Part shown: positions 36,801-43,559 of the stretch, piece after piece
Numbering within the stretch: position 1 is the stretch's first letter
Layout of the letters: each line of letters starts with the position of its first letter
Source: Streptomyces sp. Ncost-T10-10d
GTDB lineage: Bacteria; Actinomycetota; Actinomycetes; Streptomycetales; Streptomycetaceae
Direction of reading: 5' to 3'
Assembly (NCBI RefSeq): GCF_900091955.1
Contig: NZ_FMDF01000058.1
Location: 1 to 64,000, forward strand
DNA length: 64,000 nucleotides
Notes under the pieces: generated by a model
Told to the model about the DNA's origin: nothing
Databases searched by the model: none
The model's input: the letters and a program-made list of their open reading frames with translations, nothing else
Made by a program: the position numbers and the translations under genes

Positions 36801-36972
36801 CCGTGTTCCCCGCGACCATCATCCTGCTCGTGCCCGGGGTGGTGCGCATCGTCGCCGGGATCGCGACATCGGCGGGTGTGTCCTCGGCGCTCGCGGCCGG
36901 CATCACGCCAAGGCCTGCGGCGAGCACCGCCAGAGTCACCAGAGCTGTACGGCCGCGTGAATGGCGAGCCAC
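33883..36972 (-). CDS. Secreted FG-GAP/VCBS repeat protein
   Basis: A 1029-residue exported protein. It has a Sec signal peptide (about 1-29; LVTLAVLAAGLGVMPAASA) and a large beta-rich, propeller-like central region. A FlgD-like Ig segment follows (about 700-775; WDGRATGGGFLPNGAYTWTL). Five C-terminal FG-GAP/VCBS repeats (about 780-1029) contain calcium-binding loops such as DYSGDGVGDVL, DLTGDGRADLL, DLNGDGYGDLL and DITGDGKADIV. Such proteins are extracellular in streptomycetes, with binding or enzymatic roles not established. No catalytic motif was recognised. Confidence 0.85.
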   Translation of the reverse strand: MARHSRGRTALVTLAVLAAGLGVMPAASAEDTPADVAIPATMRTTPGTSRMMVAGNTGFLHSSTTPGNSGLDWTTYDGVTHRIEGGDGRGSYDPIEYYGADSDIVALPPRSGERDVVLRDMGTGKSWTVTVPDGQSYAMTLADTVVTYGPRANDGTMTEIHLLRSENGVVTDRPVTGLPEGASLFTGGRGTAQGLLRSIRMPGTDFLRYGWVDLATARLHLLSEGTLGTPAVADGRLVNVERDGVHIYPAGNLTTAESVVPLPGGGARILGAVGDALVVGRYDPAYGAKRQNAAQWRISAVPFDGSAERELIARAVADRVVVRPDGGLVIMGGSSALEYGFRAVTAQGGGEAHVVPLHSIAPVPFSTQRLLMDRGRISALEYGDGRTAVYTRDLTAASPGYGPRVDRGSLQGALKHCGDTVSNCPELVATGDGRTVYRSTTPEGEGALSVVAEGGLFPGIQWKTGFSGAGTEDGYFGTAVRAASGNLVLVTGKPAGGERELRVIDIDNGTVVRKEPIAVSALRGTTLWTSSRTATAGRLTMTARQVRTGATLTTATVGAACTAPNDLQAVGEWLYWKCDTATAPYQAAGVYNVRTHKNVPLAATGTAQLGNGVVVVDGDPATRYDVHSGTAVGQKLDGTGPSLDPRTGDVALRVQFGIHVLRAGLPAASLTSPYSAVTATVETDSTPVAWRGEWWLSEPAASWTLTVRDRATGRTVATRSGGAAAYSVAASWDGRATGGGFLPNGAYTWTLTAQPADGAGAALTQSGTVRLTGGAAVRRDYSGDGVGDVLTLNSKGQFTVQRGDGAGKFSGKTSGSGWPTSAVAVPFGDLNNDRCNDVLVRMTDGSLRGYRPGCGKALTPTTSYTKLGTGFQAYKTLTSPGDLTGDGRADLLGWKTTTGDLYLFAAKSDGTLAAGRKIRSKWTYTKIMGVGDLNGDGYGDLLARDKSNELWRYNGTASGQFKERVLVFKDWGASYNTVVGVGDITGDGKADIVERDSAGRLFRNNGNGKGSFSGRTQIATGWQGYKGIF

Positions 36973-37144
36973 GATGAGTCCCTCCCCGGGAATCCATGAA
37001 GGAAGGGGGAATCACGGCGTCCTGCCTGCAGTCCGCTGCCGCTGCGTCCGATGCTGAGCCGGCCCTCGACGCGTGCCCCCCACAGGCAAGTCGCCGGATT
37101 TTAGCAGCCGTTCCGCTTGTGACGTAGACGCGAGGGAAATGAGA

Positions 37145-37175
37145 AGCGGGCCCGTCCGTGAAGGACGGGCCCGCT
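37145..37175 (-). terminator. Terminator downstream of the DEAD-box helicase gene
   Basis: AGCGGGCCCGTCC, a 5-base loop, GGACGGGCCCGCT. The 13-bp stem starts 36 bp after the helicase stop and upstream of the FG-GAP gene, so it separates the two transcripts. Confidence 0.75.
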
Positions 37176-37210
37176 CTCAGCAGACCTTCAGCAGGTCTTG
37201 TTCACTGCGT

Positions 37211-39301
37211 TCAGCCGTTGCGCTTCCAGCGCGGCTTGTCGTCGCGGCGGCCGAAGGAACCGGTGTTGGTGCCGGTGCCACGGTGGTCGTCGCGGCGGCC
37301 GGTCGGACGGTCGCTGCCACCGGAGCGGAAGCCGCCGGAGGGACGGTCGTCACGACGGTCGCGGTTGAACGGACGGTCGCTGCCGCCGGAGCGGAAGCCG
37401 CCGGAGGGGCGGTCGTCACGACGGTCGCGGTTGAACGACGGGCGGTCGTTGTCGCGGCGGTCGAAGGAACGGCCTCCACGGTCGTCACGACGGTCGTTGG
37501 AGCGGAAGCCGCCCGACGGACGGTCGTCACGACGGTCGCGGCTGAACGACGGACGGTCGTTGTCGCGGCGGAAGCCACCCGACGGACGATCGTCACGACG
37601 CTGGAAACCACCACGGTCGCCACCGCGGTCGTCACGACGGTCGTTGCCACCGCGGTAGCCGCCACGGTCGCCGCCGCGGCTGTCCCGGCGGTCGAAGTTG
37701 CCGCGGTCGTCGCGACGGTCGTCACGGGCGGCGGCCTGCTCCGGCACGGAGACAGCCGCCTCGATCGCGGCCTCCGCCTCGGCGGCGGCCTCGGCCACCG
37801 CGGCCTCGGGGTCGTCGCCCCGCTCGCGCGCGGCACGGGCGACCAGGCGGTCGGCCTCCTCGCGCAGCTCACCGGCGCGGCGCTGGACGCGCTCCAGCTG
37901 CTTGGTCAGGTCGGCGACCTCGCGCTCCGCCTGCTTGGCGGCGTTGTTCGCGGAGTCGGCCTGGACCTCGGTCAGCGAACGGGCGCCGGTGATCTCGGCG
38001 ACCTCCGGGTCGAAGGCACCCGCGCCGCCCACGATGTGACGCGAGGCGTCGACGCCCGCGTCCTCCATGAGACGGAAGATCTGACGGCGCTGGTGCGGCA
38101 GCGCCAGCGAGACGACGACACCGGACTTGCCGGCACGGGCGGTACGGCCCGAGCGGTGCAGGTAGTCCTTGTGGTCACCGGCCGGGTCCACGTTCAGCAC
38201 CAGGTCGATGCCGTCGACGTGGATACCGCGGGCGGCGACGTCGGTCGCGACGAGCGCGTTGACGTAACCGTCCTTGAAGTCGGCGAGCACGCGGGTACGG
38301 GCACCCTGCGTCATGCCGCCGTGGAGTGCGTCCGCCTTGACGCCCGCCTCGACGAGCTGCTCGGCGATGCGGTCGGCGCCCAGCTGGGTGCGGACGAAGA
38401 TGATGGTGCGGCCCTTGCGGGCGGCGATGGCGGAGGTGACCGGCGCCTTGTCCTTCGGCTTCACGACGAGGACGTGGTGCGTCATGGTCGTGACGTTGCC
38501 CTGGGCGCTGTCGACCTCGTGGCTCACCGGGTTGTCCAGGTAGCGCTTGACCAGCGTGCCGATCTCGTTCTCCATCGTGGCGGAGAAGAGCATGCGCTGA
38601 CCGCCGACCGGAACCTGGTCGAGGAGCTCGGTGACCTCGGGCAGGAAGCCCAGGTCGGACATCTGGTCGGCCTCGTCGAGGACGGCGACCTGGACGTTCT
38701 CCAGGGAGCAGGCGCCCCGGTTGATGATGTCGCGCAGCCGGCCCGGGGTGGCGACGAGGATGTCGACACCGCGCTCCAGCGCGTAGATCTGGTTGCCCAT
38801 CGACGTGCCGCCGCAGACGACCTTCATCTTCAGGCCGAGCACGTCGCCGTACGGCTGAAGCGCGTCCGCGACCTGCATCGCGAGCTCACGGGTCGGGGTG
38901 AGGATGACCGCGCGGGGCTTCTTCTTCTCGGTGTGGCCGCCGGCCAGGGTGGCCAGGGTCGGCAGACCGAAGGAGAGGGTCTTGCCGGAGCCGGTACGGC
39001 CACGGCCCAGGATGTCCTTGCCGGCCAGGGCGTCCGGAATGGTCGCGGCCTGGATCGGGAAGGGCGCGGTCACACCGTTCTGCGCGAGCTTGCGGACGAT
39101 GCCCTCGGGCAGGCCCAGGTCGCCGAAGGTGATGGTCGGCTCGGCGTCCGCGGTGATGGCGGAGTCGGCCTGCTCGGCCTGGGTGGCGTCTGCCTCGATG
39201 GAGTCGGCGGACTCGGCGACGACGGCCTCTGCGGCCTCGACGAGCTCGTCGTTCTCGATGTTCTCGGGCATGACGGTGTGGTCAGAACTGGAAATTGACA
39301 T
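37211..39301 (-). CDS. DEAD-box RNA helicase with RDD/RGG-rich tail
   Basis: A 696-residue ATP-dependent RNA helicase. Motifs in order are the Q motif region (FGDLGLPEGIVRKL and PFPIQ), Walker A GRGRTGSGKTL, PTRELA, TPGRL, DEAD as VLDEADQMSDLGF, SAT, then IIFVRTQ, ATDVAARGIHVDG and HRSGRTARAGKSG. The tail (about 530-696) is built of RDDRPSGGF, DRRDDRGG and NRDRR repeats that bind RNA non-specifically. The start ATG 39301 is the family-like N-terminus (MSISSSDHTVMPEN); GGAAGG is 13 bases away. The 200-nt leader has short hairpins, as cold-inducible helicases often have. It likely works in ribosome assembly or cold adaptation. Confidence 0.9.
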   Translation of the reverse strand: MSISSSDHTVMPENIENDELVEAAEAVVAESADSIEADATQAEQADSAITADAEPTITFGDLGLPEGIVRKLAQNGVTAPFPIQAATIPDALAGKDILGRGRTGSGKTLSFGLPTLATLAGGHTEKKKPRAVILTPTRELAMQVADALQPYGDVLGLKMKVVCGGTSMGNQIYALERGVDILVATPGRLRDIINRGACSLENVQVAVLDEADQMSDLGFLPEVTELLDQVPVGGQRMLFSATMENEIGTLVKRYLDNPVSHEVDSAQGNVTTMTHHVLVVKPKDKAPVTSAIAARKGRTIIFVRTQLGADRIAEQLVEAGVKADALHGGMTQGARTRVLADFKDGYVNALVATDVAARGIHVDGIDLVLNVDPAGDHKDYLHRSGRTARAGKSGVVVSLALPHQRRQIFRLMEDAGVDASRHIVGGAGAFDPEVAEITGARSLTEVQADSANNAAKQAEREVADLTKQLERVQRRAGELREEADRLVARAARERGDDPEAAVAEAAAEAEAAIEAAVSVPEQAAARDDRRDDRGNFDRRDSRGGDRGGYRGGNDRRDDRGGDRGGFQRRDDRPSGGFRRDNDRPSFSRDRRDDRPSGGFRSNDRRDDRGGRSFDRRDNDRPSFNRDRRDDRPSGGFRSGGSDRPFNRDRRDDRPSGGFRSGGSDRPTGRRDDHRGTGTNTGSFGRRDDKPRWKRNG

Positions 39302-39510
39302 GCGAAATGCGAAACCTTCCGGAGTCTCGGCACGCGCCCGTAACTCCGTGATTCGCAATTTCGACCGCCTCAATGCGGTCCAGCCACGGCAAGGGAGAGT
39401 ACGCGCCACACGGCGCGCTTCTGTTTCGGCGCCGGGCAATGGGATCAAACGATCTACCACCATACGCACTCCCCCCCACATTGCGCAAACCGCCCTCCCT
39501 CGACCCCCTG

Positions 39511-40080
39511 CTACACCGGCCCCACCTGCGGCGAGACATCCGGCGTCCGCAGCGACGCCGGCTCCTCCAGCGCACGCAGCGCGTGCTTGCGGAGCTGAGC
39601 CGCCGACGAGGCGGACGGCTGCGGCGACGGTTCCGAGGGCTCCGGCTCCGGGGAAGCGGGCGGCTCGGGGGTGGCCGGCTCGGACGGCGGCGGGGATTCG
39701 GGCTGATGCGGCACTCCGGGTCCCGGCTGCGAGACCGAGGGCACCGGCAGCCCGCCACCCCCCACCGGCCCCGGACCACCCGGCTTCGCACCAGGGCGTA
39801 CGCCGCCGGGCGAGCCCGAAGGGCCGGCGGAGCCGCTCGGCTCCGCCGATTCGGCCGCTTCCCGTTCGGAATGCGCCTCGGCACCGCCACCACCGTGGCG
39901 GGAGCCGCCGGTGCCCGCCACGGTGCCGCCGCCCGGCCCAGCCGTACTCCCCTTCGGCTCGGACGTCGACGGCGGCGCCGGTTTCCCTCCGTCGTCGCCG
40001 ACGCTCATACAGCCTGTGGACGCGGCGACCGTCACTGCGATGACGGCCGCCCATCGGACGGGGGCGGGCAACTGGCGCAC
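39511..40080 (-). CDS. Pro/Ser/Glu-rich lipoprotein, hypothetical
   Basis: A 189-residue protein with a lipoprotein signal (LPAPVRWAAVIAVTVAASTGC; lipobox ASTGC, cleavage before Cys about 25). The rest is a low-complexity Pro/Ser/Gly/Glu stretch (SPPPSEPATPEPPASPEPEP) ending in a short helical segment (AAQLRKHALRALEEPA). GTG 40080 is chosen because GGAGG lies 8 bases upstream. Probably a surface-tethered spacer-like protein. Function unknown. Confidence 0.65.
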   Translation of the reverse strand: MRQLPAPVRWAAVIAVTVAASTGCMSVGDDGGKPAPPSTSEPKGSTAGPGGGTVAGTGGSRHGGGGAEAHSEREAAESAEPSGSAGPSGSPGGVRPGAKPGGPGPVGGGGLPVPSVSQPGPGVPHQPESPPPSEPATPEPPASPEPEPSEPSPQPSASSAAQLRKHALRALEEPASLRTPDVSPQVGPV

Positions 40081-40239
40081 GGGAGGCACCTCCGGGATAC
40101 GAAGAGGGGGCGGAGCGGTACGAAAGGAAGCGGGGGGCGCCGTGCCCAACTCCCTTTGCCCCGCCGGGGACACGCCCCGCGCCCGGCCCGCACACCTCCC
40201 GCACGCCTCCTGTGCGCCACCCGCACGGCGCTCGCGCAC

Positions 40240-40590
40240 TCATCCGTAGCCGAGCGCGTGCAGCCTCTCGTCATCGATACCGAAGTGATGGGCGATCTCA
40301 TGGACGACCGTGATCTCGGTCTCGGCGACGACGTCCTCGCGCGACTCGCTCATCCGCAGCGTCGGCCCGCGGTAGATGGTGATCCGGTCCGGCAGCACCC
40401 CCGCGTACCACTCGCCGCGTTCGGTCAGCGGCGTCCCCTCGTAGAGCCCGAGCAGCTCCGGATCACCCGGGGCGGGTTCGTCCTCGACAAACACCGCGAC
40501 GTTGTCCATCAGCCGCGTCAGCTCCGGCGGGATCCGGTCCAGCGCCTCGGCGACCAGTTCTTCGAACTCTTCGCGCGTCATCTCCAGCAC
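40240..40590 (-). CDS. Zincin-like metallopeptidase family protein
   Basis: A 116-residue protein of the small MMP/zincin-like family (DUF1025-type). The zinc-binding HExxH is in VVHEIAHHFGIDDERL, with a short N-terminal helix FEELVAEALDRIPPEL before it. Usual length. GTG 40590 is used, as relatives begin MLEMTREEF; ATG 40581 is the alternative. No signal peptide. The substrate is unknown. It lies 159 bp upstream of the lipoprotein gene and on the same strand. Confidence 0.8.
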   Translation of the reverse strand: MLEMTREEFEELVAEALDRIPPELTRLMDNVAVFVEDEPAPGDPELLGLYEGTPLTERGEWYAGVLPDRITIYRGPTLRMSESREDVVAETEITVVHEIAHHFGIDDERLHALGYG

Positions 40591-40748
40591 CCCGCCATTG
40601 TCCCGTACGGCCACGCGCCGGGCCCGGTCGCCGCCGCCCACGGGCCGGGCCGGGATCGCGCCGGGCGGTCCTGGCCCGACGACGGGCGAGGTCAGCCGCC
40701 ATCTGCCGGAGGAGAACCCGACCGGAGCGACCCCTTCGCCTATTCGGT

Positions 40749-40778
40749 TTGGCTGACGCCGAAACGCCGTAGTACAGT
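40749..40778 (+). promoter_or_regulatory. Promoter of the tRNA Glu-Asp-Phe cluster
   Basis: TTGGCT (-35) and TACAGT (-10) are separated by 18 bp, about 150 bp upstream of tRNA-Glu. The same TACAGT -10 hexamer occurs before the second tRNA-Asp gene. The rest of 40591-40930 holds no gene. Confidence 0.55.
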
Positions 40779-40930
40779 CTCCGACGTGCCCAAGGGCGCC
40801 GGTCAGGGCTTGACCGTTCTGAGACCCTAGAGGTTGAAGGAGAAGCGGAACCTCTCGGGGGAAAGCGGAGTCACACGCTTCTCACGTCCCCTCGGGCGAC
40901 AGACGCAGAAGCAGCAGCATCAGCAGTTCT

Positions 40931-41003
40931 GCCCTCATCGTCTAGTGGCCCAGGACGCCGCCCTTTCAAGGCGGTAGCACGGGTTCGAATCCCGTTGGGG
41001 GCA
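40931..41003 (+). tRNA. tRNA-Glu (UUC)
   Basis: A 73-nt cloverleaf, anticodon TTC in CGCCCTTTCAAGGCG, T-loop GGTTCGAATCC, acceptor GCCCTCA/TGGGGGC. First of a three-tRNA cluster. Confidence 0.95.
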
Positions 41004-41041
41004 CGCACCACCTTGTGCGACACTTAGTCGCACAAAAGCTT

Positions 41042-41116
41042 GGTCCTGTGGAGCAGTTTGGAGTGCTCGCCACCCTGTCAAGGTGGAGGCCGCGGGTTCA
41101 AATCCCGTCAGGACCG
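41042..41116 (+). tRNA. tRNA-Asp (GUC), copy 1
   Basis: A 75-nt cloverleaf, anticodon GTC in CCACCCTGTCAAGGTGG, discriminator G. It is identical in sequence to the copy at 47608-47682. Confidence 0.95.
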
Positions 41117-41138
41117 CTGCAGCCCTTATGAGCTGCGT

Positions 41139-41215
41139 GGCTGGGTAGCTCAGTTGGTACGAGCGATCGCCTGAAAAGCGATAGGTCGCCGGTTCGATCC
41201 CGGCCCCAGCCACCA
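41139..41215 (+). tRNA. tRNA-Phe (GAA)
   Basis: A cloverleaf with anticodon GAA in ATCGCCTGAAAAGCGAT. CCA is encoded at 41213-41215, unlike its neighbours. A strong hairpin follows directly. Confidence 0.94.
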
Positions 41216-41217
41216 CC

Positions 41218-41248
41218 CGAAGGCCCCGTCCGATGGACGGGGCCTTCG
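41218..41248. terminator. Bidirectional terminator, tRNA cluster / ccdA
   Basis: CGAAGGCCCCGTCC, loop GAT, GGACGGGGCCTTCG. The 14-bp stem lies between tRNA-Phe and the convergent CcdA-like gene and can end both transcripts. Confidence 0.85.
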
Positions 41249-41253
41249 CCGTG

Positions 41254-42102
41254 TCAGGCCTCTTCCCGATCCGCCGAGTTCACGCCCCGGCCGCGCCACG
41301 CCCGTACCGCCAGAACCAGCAGCACCACCGCGGCCGCGGCCGCCAGCGCCATGGCGTCCGGCACATGCTCTCCGACGCGCTGGGCCCACTGCTCGACGGC
41401 GAACGACTCGTCCACGTCCAGCAGTCCGGGCAGCGCGGTCGTCCCGTCGTACGCGAGGAACAGCGCGCCGAGACCGACGAAGAAAAACCCCGACAGCAGC
41501 GTCGTGGTGTGCAGCTCGAAGCGGCCGAGCCGGAAGGTACGACCGCGCAGCCAGGCCCGTCGGCCCAGGTCGAAGCGTTCCCAGAGCAGCGCGAGCAGAA
41601 AGAGCGGGACGGCCATCCCGAGGGCGTAGACGGCGAGCAGCAACCCACCGTAGACCGGGCTGCCACTGACCGCCGCCACGGTGAGAACGCTGCCGAGGAT
41701 CGGACCCGCGCAGAAACCGGCCAGTCCGTATACAGCGCCCAGCGCATAGACGGATACGGCGGTGGTCGGGCGGATCCGGCCGCTGAGCGCGGCGATCCGG
41801 CGCGAGGCGAAGCCCAGACCCACGATCTGCGCGATGCCGAGCACGATGATCAGCCACCCGGCGCCGAGGACGAGCGCGTCGCGGTGGCTGTAGAAGAGCC
41901 GTCCGGCGTACGAGCCCGCGGCGCCGAGCGGGACGAGGGTGGTGGCCAGACCGGCGTAGAAGATGCCGGTGCGGGCCAGCAGCCGCGAGGTGGAGTCGAT
42001 GGAGTACGCGAAGAAGGCGGGCAGCAACAGCGCGCTGCACGGGCTGACCAGGGCGAGCAGTCCGCCGAGGAAGGCCGCGAAGTAGCCGATGTCAGCCGTC
42101 AT
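41254..42102 (-). CDS. CcdA/DsbD-type thiol-electron transporter
   Basis: A 282-residue membrane protein with six or seven helices. It carries conserved cysteines in helix 1 (LVSPCSALLLPAFF) and helix 4 (AGFCAGPILGSVL), the pair through which CcdA/DsbD passes electrons from cytosolic thioredoxin to extracytoplasmic proteins. Its ATG overlaps the stop of the DsbA-like gene by 4 bp, so the two are translationally coupled. Together they form an extracytoplasmic thiol-disulfide module. Confidence 0.85.
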   Translation of the reverse strand: MTADIGYFAAFLGGLLALVSPCSALLLPAFFAYSIDSTSRLLARTGIFYAGLATTLVPLGAAGSYAGRLFYSHRDALVLGAGWLIIVLGIAQIVGLGFASRRIAALSGRIRPTTAVSVYALGAVYGLAGFCAGPILGSVLTVAAVSGSPVYGGLLLAVYALGMAVPLFLLALLWERFDLGRRAWLRGRTFRLGRFELHTTTLLSGFFFVGLGALFLAYDGTTALPGLLDVDESFAVEQWAQRVGEHVPDAMALAAAAAVVLLVLAVRAWRGRGVNSADREEA

Positions 42103-42908
42103 TCCGCGCCGCCCTCGGCGCCCTCGGCGCCCTCGGCATCCCCGCCGCCCTTGGCGTCCTCGGTGTTGCGGGCCTTCTCGGCCGCCTCCTCGATGACCCG
42201 GGTGAAGGTCTCCATCGGCTGGGCCCCGGCGATCGGGCGGCCGTTGATCAGGAACGACGGGGTGGAGGTCGCACCGATCCCGTACCCCTGCTCCTGGTCC
42301 TTGCCCACCGCGGCGGAGGCGGCGGAGCTGTCGGCGTCACGCGTGAACCGGTCGAGGTCCGCGATCCCGGCCTGCCGGGCGAGCGCCTTCAGCCGGTCCT
42401 TGCCGAAGCCCTGTTCCTTGACCCCCTCGGCGTACGCGGCACGGTGGAACTGCCAGAAGCGGCCCTGCTGCCCGGCGGCCCAGGCTGCGCGGGCGGCCGC
42501 CTCGGACTCGGCGCCGAAGATCGGGAAGTTGCGCCACTCGATGCGCAGGGTGCCGTTGTCGACGTACTTCTTCACCAGGGCCGGTTCGGTGTCGCGGGCG
42601 AATTTGCCGCAGTAGCCGCACTTGAAGTCGGCGTACTCGATGAGGACGACGGGCGCGTCCACCCTGCCCTGCGCGAGCTTGTCACCGGCGTCGCGCCGGG
42701 CGAGCTTCGCCAGCTCCGGGTAGACGCCGGCGTCCGGGTCCGCAGTGACATCGGCGACCGACGAGGAGGAAGAGGAAGAACCCGAGTGGTCGGGGGCGGT
42801 GGCCCGGTAGGAGACGAAGCCGAGCAGGGCTGCGGCGACTACGACTCCGGCGCCGTAGATCAGCGGCTTCCTGGACGACGGCGTACGTGAGGACATGGAC
42901 TTGGGCAT
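42099..42908 (-). CDS. DsbA-family thioredoxin-fold protein, membrane-anchored
   Basis: A 269-residue protein. A short basic N-terminus and one helix (about 15-35; YGAGVVVAAALLGFVSY) lead to a Ser-rich linker and a DsbA/thioredoxin_4 domain (about 65-245). The active site is CGYC in IEYADFKCGYCGKFARD, and the cis-Pro is in TSTPSFLINGRPI. The tail is Glu/Gly/Ala-rich. ATG 42908 has GGAG at 6 bases. It catalyses oxidation or reduction of exported protein cysteines, with the CcdA-like gene downstream. Confidence 0.88.
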   Translation of the reverse strand: MPKSMSSRTPSSRKPLIYGAGVVVAAALLGFVSYRATAPDHSGSSSSSSSVADVTADPDAGVYPELAKLARRDAGDKLAQGRVDAPVVLIEYADFKCGYCGKFARDTEPALVKKYVDNGTLRIEWRNFPIFGAESEAAARAAWAAGQQGRFWQFHRAAYAEGVKEQGFGKDRLKALARQAGIADLDRFTRDADSSAASAAVGKDQEQGYGIGATSTPSFLINGRPIAGAQPMETFTRVIEEAAEKARNTEDAKGGGDAEGAEGAEGGAE

Positions 42909-42968
42909 GCGGGACTCCGTGCTGGTGATGCGGAAGGGAAGAGGAACGGCCGGTTGGAGAGCGGCCGT

Positions 42969-43403
42969 CTACACCCTCAGTACGGAGAGCTCGACCGGAG
43001 TGGGCGCGGCAGCCGCGGGGCCGCGCAGCTTTATCCGCACGGGCGGGCGGACGGGTCCCTGTCCGGTGGCGGCGGGCAGGCCCCACTCGGCGAGGCCGGG
43101 CGCCTGGTCGTACGCCGCACGGGCCCGGCCCGGCAGAGCGGGCTCGCCGTCCTCATGCTTCCGGCTCTTGCCGCACCCCGGGGCACCGTGCGGGTCCACG
43201 GCCGACGCGCCGTCCGGGGCGGGGCCGGTGGACGCAACATCCCCGCCGAGGCCGGCCGAAGCGGCCGGCCTTTCGGCGCCGGCCTCGGCAGCTGCGACCG
43301 CCGCACGTCCCGCATCACCCGCGACAGCCGTCCCCGGACCGCAGAACAGCCCCAGTGCGACCGCGAGCACCGCCACCAGGCAGCACCACTGCGTACGGGA
43401 CAC
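42969..43403 (-). CDS. Small secreted hypothetical protein
   Basis: A 144-residue protein with a signal peptide (SRTQWCCLVAVLAVALGLFCG, then GTAVAG) and an Ala/Gly/Pro-rich body with one motif GCGKSRKHEDGEPALPGRA. I recognise no domain. The GTG at 43403 is the plausible start, with GGAAAGG about 9-10 bases upstream. It sits 60 bp upstream of the DsbA-like gene and on the same strand, so all three may be one operon. The reading frame stays open far upstream, opposite hrpA; I regard that extension as antisense shadow. Confidence 0.6.
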   Translation of the reverse strand: MSRTQWCCLVAVLAVALGLFCGPGTAVAGDAGRAAVAAAEAGAERPAASAGLGGDVASTGPAPDGASAVDPHGAPGCGKSRKHEDGEPALPGRARAAYDQAPGLAEWGLPAATGQGPVRPPVRIKLRGPAAAAPTPVELSVLRV

Positions 43404-43559
43404 GGCGACCGGCCTTTCCGGACGGGGGCAACGGGTGGTCAGCTGCCGGAAATGGTACGTGCTGTGATCCCGCGCCTCCGTGCAGTGCCGATGTGGTGAC
43501 CCGGACCGCACGAAATATGTTCGCCGTTCTTCGGGCCCGGGTGAGATCCTGGGCTCCGT

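Noticed and set aside
37073..39298. A 741-codon + strand frame with striking TVVTTVA/ERRTVVV repeats
   Set aside because: The repeats are the reverse complement of the RDDRPSGG codons of the DEAD-box helicase; no start signal or domain.
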